Origin: Siphonodentalium dalli
Taxonomy: Eukaryota > Mollusca > Scaphopoda > Gadilida > Siphonodentaliidae
Assembly: GCA_032622095.1 (NCBI GenBank)
Contig: CP136068.1
Span: forward strand, 135,541,989-135,605,988
Reading direction: 5' to 3'
Length of the DNA stretch: 64,000 nt
In this document: piece by piece, positions 24,725 to 35,600 of the stretch
How positions within the stretch are numbered: position 1 is the stretch's first letter
Layout of the letters: each line of letters opens with the position of its first letter
Translations under genes and position numbers: made by a program
Notes under the pieces: model-generated
What the model saw: only the letters and a program-made list of their open reading frames with translations
Databases searched by the model: none
What the model was told of the DNA's origin: nothing

Positions 24725-25335
24725 AGAACTAGATGGTGACCCGACTTCGTCTGGGCTTTGACCTTTAATTGACCATTTTGAAGGTCAAGGTCAGTTCGGG
24801 GTCACAATTTGACCCGTCGAAAACACTCCCCCGATAAAAGTATCCGTAGGTATCAAATTTCGTCGAAATCCGTTAATTGTTTAATTTAATTTGAGTTAAT
24901 TCTGCCTTTTTAATCAAGAAACATGATGGTAGCCGTCCCGTGATGGTACCCGTCCCTAAAAGAGGCACGTTTGTGGGTACCCGTTTCAAGGTGAAGATCA
25001 CCTCGGGCGGAAAGCCCTAAGTACCACGTCACACAACACGCTCATGTCTGGATACAGTCTTACATGCGCACGTCCAGACGTAATAATCACATTACACACA
25101 TACGCTCTTTATCGACAACACTGCGGATACGAACGATCTTTAGCTATCAACGCGATTAACCCCACCGTGCCAATGGCAGTAATTTTTGTGACTGGGGTGG
25201 AGAATGGGTCCTCCGACGTTCTCAGAAGCGATGCGATGCCACTTCATCTGGTATTTTACCCTTTGATAGGAAGTTTGGGCTCAATCCGTCCGGCAGTTTT
25301 CGAGTTCATCGCGATCACACACACACACACCCCGA
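24725..25335. repeat. Probable retroposon copy ending in (AC)n
   Basis: Begins near GATGGTGACCCGACTTCG and ends GAGTTCATCGCGATCACACA with an ACAC microsatellite. Such tails are typical of dispersed 3' ends of non-LTR-type repeats in invertebrates (general knowledge, not checked). No reverse transcriptase ORF is seen. Confidence 0.45.
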
Positions 25336-26317
25336 TCTTCCAAAATATATTATAGATAAGTGTCTAGTGTTGGAAATTAAACGGTTTATGTTCACGCTGA
25401 AGCTCGGATATTACAGGCCAAATCCTACGAGTGGACATATTACTGTTCAATTTCCCACACAAGACACTTATGATATTTTGTTTATCCACAGACTCGAATA
25501 CTAAGAAATTTTGCGAAATATTCAACTCCATGTTTTAGAAAAATTCAATTAATCACTGTTACACACAAGTAAATAGTACTAATACCGTAATTTATAGCGT
25601 ATAACGCAACTTAAACACAGGTAACTCAAAGATGGAGTAAAATCCCAGCCCATTGAGGTCCATTTCTCAGCCTCAGATAAGTTGAAAATTCACAGATAAC
25701 AACGGAAGGATTCAAGCATGTTTTATATAAATCAGCAATTTATTTAGAGTTATCCTCCCTCTTTCATAAATGCGCTGACTGGTAGAGGGGAGGTAATTAG
25801 CATGTTGAGCTAATAGTTAGGTCGCCGCGTGTACATTATACGGGCTCCCGATGTCGCTGATTTACTACAGGTTTTCAGCTGTTTATCGATCGACTGACTA
25901 CAAAACGTCGGAAAAAATTGATAATTATTCAATTAACCCGATGGTATTATATACCTGCCTGCAACTGGGAATTTGGTGGTTGAAAATTGGGTAAAATCCC
26001 TGATATAAATAGGAGGGGTTTGCCTAAATGCAGCAAGTCCCTGGAAATGAAGCAAGTCCCTGGAAATGCATCAATTTCCTTAGAAATGCAGAAAGTCCCT
26101 CTAATTTAGGGTGGATAACAAGTTTTCAACATGGTCAGCAGACTTACAGATCCTCTCAAAATAAGTGTCCCGCGTTGAGAATTTACCATCAGCGTGGTTC
26201 TCGTGTTAACGCAACGCGGTCGTAATGTTACTCCAACACGGTCGAGGTAACCGTCAACGCAACAAACGCAGTCAAGATAACCGTCAACGAAATAGAACGT
26301 TGCCAACATAATACAAT
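25336..26317. other. No gene seen; short AAGTCCCTGGAAATG repeats
   Basis: At 26030-26100 AGTCCCTGGAAATG.A recurs three to four times, and at 26195-26290 AACGCAA.ACGGTCGAGGTAACCGTC motifs repeat. Otherwise unique. Confidence 0.5.
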
Positions 26318-26402
26318 GTTTTTGGCATGGTGGGAGGCACGGGTAATGCATGATTGATTCAATCAATCATGCATTACCCGTGCCTCCCACCATGCCAAAA
26401 AC
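26318..26402. repeat. Perfect 85-base palindrome (42-base arms, 1-base centre)
   Basis: GTTTTTGGCATGGTGGGAGG ... ATGATTGATT, then C, then the exact complement ending CCATGCCAAAAAC. I found no mismatch between the arms. Confidence 0.95.
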
Positions 26403-27486
26403 AATTTGATTGGTGTTAAATGTTTTACATATACGTTAAGAATTTTTCGTGAAAAAAAAAACGACTCGATTTTAACGCCCGACTGGAAATTCTTTTGTTC
26501 AGATCATTAAACAAATTTTTTTTTAAGTAGTGGTATGTTGTCTGAGAAGCTCATTTTCGGTCAGAAACTCCAGCAACTGTCACTGAACAGCATAGTTATT
26601 TATTGTTCTTGTTGTGTTTTTTCAACTATTAAATTTTTAATTTGTTATCAAATTAATCCCTGACTATTTATTAATATTGATACCCTCGGCCTGCACCACA
26701 GCCAAGGCTTAGTATACCATTCCACCTTGCAAAAAAAAATAAAAAAAATCCCTACCTACCTACCCACCTGAAAATGTTTGGGTAGGGGTGTGGACACACA
26801 AACAATTTATTAATTTTGGCCTTAGGTCCCAAATCATATCATAACAAGATGCAAAACATTAATATATTTATATATATTGCCATAAGAAATTTAAGTTTAC
26901 AAAAAGATTTAAGTTTAACAGTTGGAATCATACCGTACTGTAAATATGTTTAGCTTTATCTAGCTTTCATCTGTGAAAACTTCAAATAGTTTTGAGTTCA
27001 GGTTTGTTATCATTCAGCCTTCAGACTTCAGTATTTCAATCAAATACAGCTAGTACAGGAACATTAACAATTTGATCCTTTCAACCTGGTTATCACTTAT
27101 CAGGTGGGATATCAAAATACCAAATGAAAAATTAACATAGAGATTAGTACTATAAATAATAATTACTAACTTAATAGACATTGTTTCTGTACTACATGTA
27201 GTATATTATGTATGTGTCTCACTTGAATTTTATAAAATAGCCTATTATATGAATTAAGAGTGATAATGGTAAGTCTCATTTCAAGCAGGATAATCATAGT
27301 CCATTGAACCAAAAGATATCTGACAATATCTTATAAGCATTTCCAATCCATACATATAAAACAAGAGATCGACTGTCATCCGGTGCATACCCTCTTAGCG
27401 CATACCGCCTGATGTGGGCATATCTATAACTTATGATTGCTATACTCAGACAGATGGACCCAAAAAATAAGCATTTTCATGTAAAC
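26403..27486. other. No gene seen
   Basis: AT-rich; CTACCTACCTACCCACCTG near 26751 pairs with CTACCTACCTACCC near 28645 as likely edges of a dispersed repeat that spans the tandem block between them. Confidence 0.45.
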
Positions 27487-28050
27487 AAAGATGAATAACT
27501 ATAAAACAAAAAACCAAAACAAAACAGTTGAGTGTGCCATTAAATGTCCTCATAGTGGTGAACATCCATACAAAATTTCATTGAGATCCTAGCATTACTG
27601 TTCAAGTTATGACCTCAGAACAGACGTCGGATGGACCAAACAGCCAACATTTCCAGATAAACAAAGATGAATAACTCTGAATGGAAAAGCGGAACAGAAC
27701 AATGGAACCCTCTATTGAATGTCCTCATAGTAGTGAACATCCATACCAAATTTCATTGAGATCCCAGCACAACTGTTGAAGTTACGACATGAACAGACAC
27801 CAGACGGACCAAAAAGCCAATATTTTTTCAGATAAACAAAGATGTATAAGTCTAGAATGGAAATTTCGAACAAAACGATGGAACCCTCTATTTAATGTCC
27901 TCATAGTAGTGAACATCCATACCTAATTTCATTGAGATCTGAGTACTACTGTTCAAGTTATGACATGAACAGACAACGGGCGGATGGACGGACGCACGGA
28001 CGGACAGGTGCAAAACAGTATACCCCCTTTAAAAAAAAAAGGGGGTATAA
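27487..28050. repeat. About 178-bp tandem repeat, three copies, with GGACGGAC tail and poly-A/GGGGGTATA end
   Basis: Copies near 27487, 27660 and 27836 share AACAAAGATGAATAACT, CCTCATAGTAGTGAACATCC and TTTCATTGAGATC. The block ends CGGACGGACAGGTGCAAAAC and a hairpin TATACCCCCTTT/AAAGGGGGTATA. This resembles a short retroposon with internal repetition (inference). Confidence 0.75.
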
Positions 28051-29617
28051 AAAAATTCCAAAGTTATGCTTGAGAAACTTGATCAAAGTGACCTCTCAGT
28101 AAAATTCAAAATACTGACTCTGCCCTAGATTAGCTCTAAATGCAATGGATTTTCACAAATTTTCCAGGGTGAGAGCCCCCACCATCAGCAGGGTGGGGGG
28201 TCACCCCTCCCAGACCTTCCTCCGCTCAGGTCCTCAGGTTATGCCTTTGGCATATCATTGGCCAAAAACAGGTGTCCTAAAAAAATACCTAGATCCTTCA
28301 CTGAATGCGGAGGAGAAGGTGGTGTTCTGAAGCCATCATTAAGAGATCGGTACAAGACGGTCACTCCAGTATGTGAACAGTGCAGTGGTGCTGGACTGAC
28401 TCCAGTTGTCGCCAGACCATATGGGAAATATTAGGATTATCAAAGACTATATTAGTATATAGACTAGTATATATGTAAATATTAAAACATATGTAAGATT
28501 GAAATGGAGTTTATAGTTTCTCTGTCATCTGGGTTAACAGGATTGGGGCTTAGAAGTGCATAGTTTGGGTTATTGACAAGTATTATACAGTTATTTTTAA
28601 AGATACTGAAAAAAAAAAGTTAACTAAAAAAAAAAAGTTAAGCCTACCTACCTACCCTAATTTTTTTCAGCTCGTTAGCGGAAACAAACGCAATTTTTTT
28701 GTTAGGCCTGATCAAAAGCCTGTCGCGAATGATTGACAATGAACTCAAATACAATATGGGGCATGTCTTCGGTGAATACCGAAGCTTCCAAATGCAATGG
28801 ATGTTTAACAGGAAAGAATTAATTCAACAATGATGGAAAGGCTAAATCACAAAATCATCCTGAGATGATGGCATTTAGCCGAATATGTGTACATGAACAC
28901 ATGTACTTATCTACCTGGAGTTTTTAGGTCAACAAATCGGAAACACGTGTTATTTAGTTTGCCTTATATTATTTTATTTATCTGTGATTAAACTATTGTG
29001 TGTATATGTAACATATTATAACAGAATGTTTCCTACTTCTATCCTGACAATGTTGTTATTCTGTACCGCATTGTACCCGTTTCAAGAAACATCCCATCAA
29101 GAGCCCCGGCCCTTGTATATGATCAAGCGACAAGCACGTGTTCATTATCACGGTGTAAAAGGCTGCGTGAATTATGCCGAAAGGAAGATTATATGTAGAA
29201 ACCGATAATTGTCAATAGTTTCCACCCACGCAAAAATACACGTCAATTAAAATAGTACACATCAGGCTACTTTCTTCTTCGTGAGTTAACTAACATTCTG
29301 GGGGTGATCATGATGGGGGTAGAATACGCAAACCGATGAACAGAACTGCAGGTGTCTCAGATTAGTGTTTTCGCCGATTGAAACACATAAATGTATGGAA
29401 CCGCACATAAATATAACTTTCTTGTCAGTTTTGCATGTTGCAAATTGAGTAATTTTATTGTGTCAGTTCTGATGTTGGCCGAAACTTTTCTAGTCATTTA
29501 AAATTTTTCACACACGCTCGTTATTCATACCACCATAGCATATATTAAATAAACCAGCAATAATTATAAAATAAACACAATTTGTGGTTTATGCTGAAGA
29601 ATACCAGGACTTGATTA
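28051..29617. other. No gene seen
   Basis: A GC-richer segment at 28140-28330 gives a 61-codon ORF with no domain; CCCCACC/GGTGGGG pairs make it look like repeat sequence. A plus ORF at 28984-29208 is Tyr/Arg-rich and unrecognised. Confidence 0.45.
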
Positions 29618-30100
29618 TTAGCTAAACTTTACTTTGTAAAGTTTGAGCTATTGCCATGGCTTTGTCGTCCGTGTGTGCGTGATTCGTCAATAATTTCCTT
29701 TAGCACGGGCTACAGGTCGTACCTTTGGTCAGATCTTTATAAAATTTGTCATAGCTGTTGACATTGACATGTAGATGGGAATGAGTCATTTTGGGGTCAT
29801 TCAGAAAAAAAAACAGGGCCACCAGTGGCCATCTTTGATTTCAAAATTCAATCCATTAGCACGGGCTACATGTCCTACTGTTCGTCTGATCATCATGAAA
29901 TTTGTCATGGATGTTAATATTGACATGTAGATGGGAACAGGTCATTTTGGGGTCATTCGGCAAAAAAACATGGCCGCCAGCAGCCATCTTGGATTTTACT
30001 CTTTGCATGACTAAATTGTTTGGCACGTGCTACAGGTCCTACCTTTGATCAAATCATAATGATATTTGTCATGGATGTTAACAATGACATATAGATGGGT
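29618..30100. repeat. Truncated copy of the AGCTCAACTT element with about 180-bp internal repeats
   Basis: Starts TAGCTAAACTTTACTTTGTA and holds three diverged repeats with AGCACGGGCTACAGGTC, GACATGTAGATGGGAA, TCATTTTGGGGTCATTC and GCCATCTTGGATTT. The 3' end is lost here; a detached 3' tail lies at about 31518-31610. Confidence 0.75.
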
Positions 30101-31300
30101 CGCAGTATACATTATATCACATATTCCTATCTAATCGTGATTCGGAAGAAAAACATTCATGGTGTTGGAAAGTTGATCTCTAAATATGTTTGTTTGATTA
30201 TATACACAGGTTAACATTGTAACATAATTATTTTAAGTGATCAAATTCGGTGTGTTTTAGTCCTTGTTAGTTTATTCCCGATATGGTAGCAATAAAGAGC
30301 GTTTGTCTCACTTTTGTGCGATAAATATTTATAAATAGCTATTACGTGCACAACATTTTAAAGATCGAATGAGCCTTGGTCTGCTTAAAGCCACGTGGCA
30401 GTTTGCTCCCCAAAATACACATATTATTCGCAATACCAAAATAGATCGATAAATATCTGAACTACCTTCTACGAGCCTTATGTAAGCTAAACTGACGCAT
30501 TGAAGTAATGAAAATACAAGTGTCCAAAAACACAAAACAGCCATAGCCATTCGGGCGTCACGTGTGCAGTTTTACTAGCACCATCAACAAAACACAAATA
30601 TTTATTTCACCCATTGAGGCCAGTTATAAAAAGACATGACCACATCTGAAGTGTCCCGTGTCCTATATTAACAGAGTCTATACCAGCTGGAGTATGACGT
30701 AATCAGTGACACGTGCTTTTGCACAGAATGTATATTTTTCCCTGGATATACGGCAGTTCCACTTTGTGTCTTTTATTGCTAGGACAATAATTCCCTTTAT
30801 ACGAACAAATGGTGTTTGTGATTTTAAGTTAATGAATGTCAATAAAGTTAACAACTACATTTATTCTGGGAACTATTTAAATATTATCGTTATCATTCAA
30901 TTTGGGGATCACGTACATCTGAAGATTGATATGTACTATATATACGGGATTTACCGAGCTGTCTAAAATGGCCAAAATCATTTGTTCCCTTCCCGATAAC
31001 CCACACTGCTCACAAAATAGTGTCATTCACCAGCATTCACGGGGTTTTTGTGCAATAAAACAAGACTAGAAGTGTATAATATTCACATATAATTTAAAAA
31101 TTACTTACTCAAAGTAACTTATACTTACCTTAATTTGGAAGCCGGGTATATTTCCCGATACTCGGCTTTCATCTATTTCAATATTTTAATAATACACTTC
31201 ACGCTAGACAATAATGGACGGAGATCGTGAGAACGGCCATCCTATTTTGGAAGATTGACGGTCAGACATCGAATCCCGTCATTAACCTCGTTACGAAAAC
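30101..31300. other. No gene seen
   Basis: Scattered AATAAAGAGCGTTT fragments related to the 2-7 kb array (30288) are present; otherwise unique and AT-rich. Confidence 0.45.
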
Positions 31301-31430
31301 ACTACCGCATAGCGGTAATGTCACCGCTGGTAGTGTGGTGGTACCGCGAACGCCACGGTGGTACCACGGTACGCGCGTGGTAGTGCAACCGCGAATCGGC
31401 GGTATGTCCCGGTATTGCACCGCGGTATTA
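31300..31430. repeat. Cluster of short inverted CCGCGGTA/GGTACCACGG motifs
   Basis: ACCGCATAGCGGTAATGTCA, GGTGGTACCGCG, CACGGTGGTACCACGGTACG, CGCGCGTGG and CACCGCGGTA overlap as several self-complementary pieces within 130 bases. It is the most GC-rich patch within several kb and lies 1.2 kb before the AAAS start codon. Confidence 0.7.
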
Positions 31431-31937
31431 ATGCATGTACACCTCGTTAAAAAAGGTCGATTAATTTTAGCAGTGCTGTATCTCTTCATGTTGATAATCT
31501 AGAGTTAGTTCTATTACTTAGACCTTTCACATTCCTAATCGCTCCATTGACTGTAACACATGAAATTATTCCCTTTCCAAGTTGAGCTACAGTGTCATTG
31601 ATACTTTCATTCGAACTTTAATTAGCCTTTCGTCCACAGTTCGCAAAATATTATTCAGAGATCGGTGCCCTTTTGCATGAAAAACCATAACTTCCCCATC
31701 GTGAATCTCTATTTGACCACGCACTCGCGTGACATTGTCTCATCTCTTGAAGTTATTATTTAGGTCAAAGGTCTTTCTGCATCCACATCTTTATGGAGCA
31801 AGATATTATATTACCGTGTAGCAATTTGGTGACTCCTCCTACCAGCTTGTCTTCTGTATTGATTGACAGTACGGCAAATTTGGATATTCAATATCTGTCG
31901 TGCACATGTGGGCATCTTTCAAGTAGATTGACGTTCC
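31431..31937. other. Detached element tail and unique sequence, no gene seen
   Basis: The 31518-31610 part (CCTTTCCAAGTTGAGCTACAG) is the same tail that ends the element at 40763-42031. The rest has no recognised feature. Confidence 0.5.
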
Positions 31938-32525
31938 AAATTTTTTTCCAAACAATGCACAGGTGTGTCTTCGTTTTATTGGCCAGACATTTAATTAATA
32001 GGGCGGTGATTCTAGTATGTTGTTGATTCTCTATACGTCTGGTTATTCCAATGCTTCCTCATAAGTATATAATTCATCAACCGGGAACAGGACGACTTAT
32101 TTCCCTTAACATGTTGTTGATTCTCTATACGTCTGGTTATTCCAATGCTTCCTCATAAGTATATAATTCATCAACCGGGAACAGGACGACTTATTTCCCT
32201 TAACAAGGGCTTATTTATTGTGTCGCCTTTGATATTTTTCCAACATCATTTTGAACGGCATCCGAACGGAGATCAGGAGTTGGAAAATATCACTGAATTA
32301 TTCAAATGTGAAAGTAAATAAAACAAAATTAAAAGATAATACAAAGTTCCGAATTTCTTCCTAACAATTCACAGATGTGTCTTCCTTTGATAGTGTGCAT
32401 GTCAGACATTTAATTAGGGCGGTGATGTTAATATGTTGTCGATATTCTGTCATGTCTGGGCATTCCAATGCTTCCTCATAAATATTTATATATTATCAAC
32501 CGGGAACAGGGCGACTAATTTCCCC
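31938..32525. repeat. Nested direct duplications just upstream of AAAS
   Basis: A 94-base segment starting ATGTTGTTGATTCTC is present twice, identical and head-to-tail (32017-32110 and 32111-32204). A diverged third copy is at 32433-32525, and its upstream flank (31938-32010) is also repeated at 32348-32432. The block ends about 50 bases before the first coding exon. Confidence 0.9.
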
Positions 32526-32575
32526 AAGATAACAGCTACATTTGTGAGTATATTCTTAAATGTTTTCTTACAGGT

Positions 32576-32692
32576 ATGAGTATCCTTGTAAACTTCCCAC
32601 CACCACCTCCTAAAGGATTTGTTACTCTGTCGGAACAAAACGGACAGCTGGTGACAGTTAACAAGGAAGATGCTTTACAGGATGTCTTCAAT
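32576..32692 (+). CDS. AAAS: AAAS coding exon 1 (residues 1-39)
   Basis: Begins ATGAGTATCC, encoding [14 protein letters not shown], which parallels the human start CSLGLFPPPPPRG. The donor is AAT|gtaagt, phase 0. A TTTTCTTACAG tract ends at 32573, three bases before the ATG, so an upstream non-coding exon probably splices here. I could not place that first exon. Confidence 0.93.
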
Positions 32693-35600
32693 GTAAGTTT
32701 CGTCAATTTAACACTTTAATGATGGGAGTTGCATTAACCCTTTGAGTGCCAGGGGCCGATCTCATCGGCCCTAAACCTACAAAATAAGTCTGTTCAAGAA
32801 TATAAGAATAAATTATTAAAATTGTAAAAAAAATTGTAAAATAAATTGTAAAAAAAAAAAAAAATGTTAGGCCAATGCATTCTCTTATATATGCGAGGCG
32901 ACCTATGGTCGACTCGCATATATAAGACAATGCATTGGCACAGGGTATATGGGTTGATACAAAAATCGACCTGGCACTCAAAGGGTTAAATATCCTGTGC
33001 CAGTGCATTCTCTTATATGTGTGTCTCGCATAGGGAGCCTCGCATATATAAGAGAATGCACTGGCTTCCAAGGTCAAGGTAATTATTGTTAGATGGAAGG
33101 GTTAAACTAGTATTATTTATACTGTTTAATTTTTAGTAATTTTTTTTCCAAATACTCGACTTATGGTTTGACGAGGGATGGTTGAAGGGTGGGCATCTGG
33201 GCATTTGGCCCTTTAAAAACCGATATAAATAGCCTTTATTGATGGATTTTGACAATTTTTAGTATGTGACTTGATTGTCATGTGCTGCAGCTGCACCCAG
33301 AATATTCTTTGGTTCATCCATTTTATGTGCAAACAAAAAACTTGATGCTCACCATCTTCAATGAGCAACCCTTGTTTTCTTTCTTACCGTATTATGAAAT
33401 ATTCCTTGAAGTTTAATAAAAAAAATTCCAATAAAAACTAATCCATTATAGTGCATACAGGCATGAGTTTTCTGCTAATAAGAATAAACATATTTTGGTC
33501 TGTTGATTGTAGGTTCCTGGCTACCCGGATGTAGCTATTCCGAAGGATACATCGCAGGTTCACAGCATTAGAGAGACAGCCAAGTCTGCATTCCTACCTC
33601 ACGATGAGACGGTATTCAAAAGAACATTGCATGCATGGTATGTTCATATCTGAATTTAGTGTGTCTGACATTTGCAGAATGAGTTCCCTCGAGGGTGAAT
33701 TTTGTGATGCTACTCCCTCTGGGAACCTCATTCTGCTTAGGCCTCAACTGCTATGAGAGATCTAGGATCATATTGGAGTTCCCTAGTTGAAGTTGGTGAT
33801 GTTCACCCATTAGTAACATCGATTATGCATTTTATCTTCTGCAAATTAGGGGATATAGAAACTTCCTGGAAGAGAAATTTTAACTAAATACAATGTTAAT
33901 TTGAGACTATAGATACTTCCCAGAAGATGAGGCCTTTAGCAGAATGAGGTCCTCAGAGGGTGATTTTGGTGATGCTAGCCCACTATGCGGGGTAGCATCA
34001 CTAAATTCACCCTCTGGGGGACCTCATTCTGCAAATGTCAGACACACTAAATTCATGCATGGGTATGTTATATTATATCAGAATGTATGAGGCACAGTCT
34101 CAGCAGGATCCGTTCATTGCTTCGGAATATCTTTGCTGGATGTAGATTTCTGGTCGAGCAGTTTTATTGATGCATAGGGATATATTTAGATACAGCTTTT
34201 GTGCAAGTATGATTTTCACATTTTCTTAACTCTGCATGATCTCTAACCATATTTGGTATGGCCAGATTTGGTCCAGTAGAAATTGGTCTACCAGGTTTGG
34301 GTGCTTACCAATTTACAAATTTTCTTTTAAAAAAATAGTAATATGGCCAATAACCTACTATCCGTTTTAGTCCCTGCTTAAAGGTACTCAATCCGATAAA
34401 ACTCCTCTCAATTACTATTTCAATGGCTTCGGGGGTCAAAAATATTTGATTTGAGTCGAGGAAGTCACCCATCAAAGCTCAGATTTGTTAGATATCGATT
34501 TTATAAATCTATTATTTTTCATTATCGGGAATTCTTTCTGGCCCAGAAGACAGTCAAAATTTCGTTATTATTACCACTTGATTATAGAGTTATCCATCAT
34601 TGTCTGTTTGAATAGAGTTTTGGCGTAAAATCTCGAGCAGGTTACCAAATTGACGGCAGTTATTAGTACTCATCTCGAGCAATTAACAAATTTCAAAAAT
34701 CAATATCTAATAACTCTGAGCTTTGTTTGATGGGTTCCTCGACTCGAATCAAATATTTTTTACCCCCAAAGCCAAAGAAATAGTAATATAGGACCCTCTG
34801 ATCGGATTGTTGTTGTTGGAATCTGTTGAGATGGGGACCCTCTTTACGGATTGAGTACCTTTAATAAGCTGGATTCATCAGTTGAAAGTTTAATATATTT
34901 TATGTCTGCATACTGCATGCTATTTGATGGAATATATGTCAAGTTAAGGAGCTGTGCTGGTGCAGCGTTAAAGATCCTGTACCAGTGCGTTCTCTTATAT
35001 ATGCAAGTCTCCCATAGGGAGCCTCTCATATTATATGAGAGGCTCCCTATGGGAGACTTGCATATATGATATATAAGAGAAAACACTGACTTACAGGGTC
35101 AAGGGCAATATTGTTAGGCCAATACATTCTCTTATTATTGTGAGGCTCCCTATGGGAGACTCGCATATATAAGAGAATGCATTGGCACAGGGTTTTCAAT
35201 TTTGTTTTTGGGAAGCTCCAGTCATGGAAGAGTTAAGCAACAGTCTCATTGACATTTTCATTTGGTTATTCACAGGTACGAGTCCGGATTTAGTGGAGCC
35301 TTTGAGGAAATTGTCAATAATGAGAATCACGGTGAGTAAGAACATTTCTTGAGATAGTGCTCCATGAGTTTGTCCGTTCATGAGTCCATATGTCCATAAC
35401 AACTGACGCTCTATATCTTGTAACAACTTTGAAACTCTATATTTTGGTCATGGTCAGTCTGATTTTAATAATCTTTGGTTTGTTGATGAACCAAAACGGG
35501 GGAAAGAATATTTACAAACAGCGGGTTTCATCCATTTATTTTTTCCAGATTTACGGCCCTTATTGAGTAATGGGACTTGGTATGAAAATGGGTTTTACTC

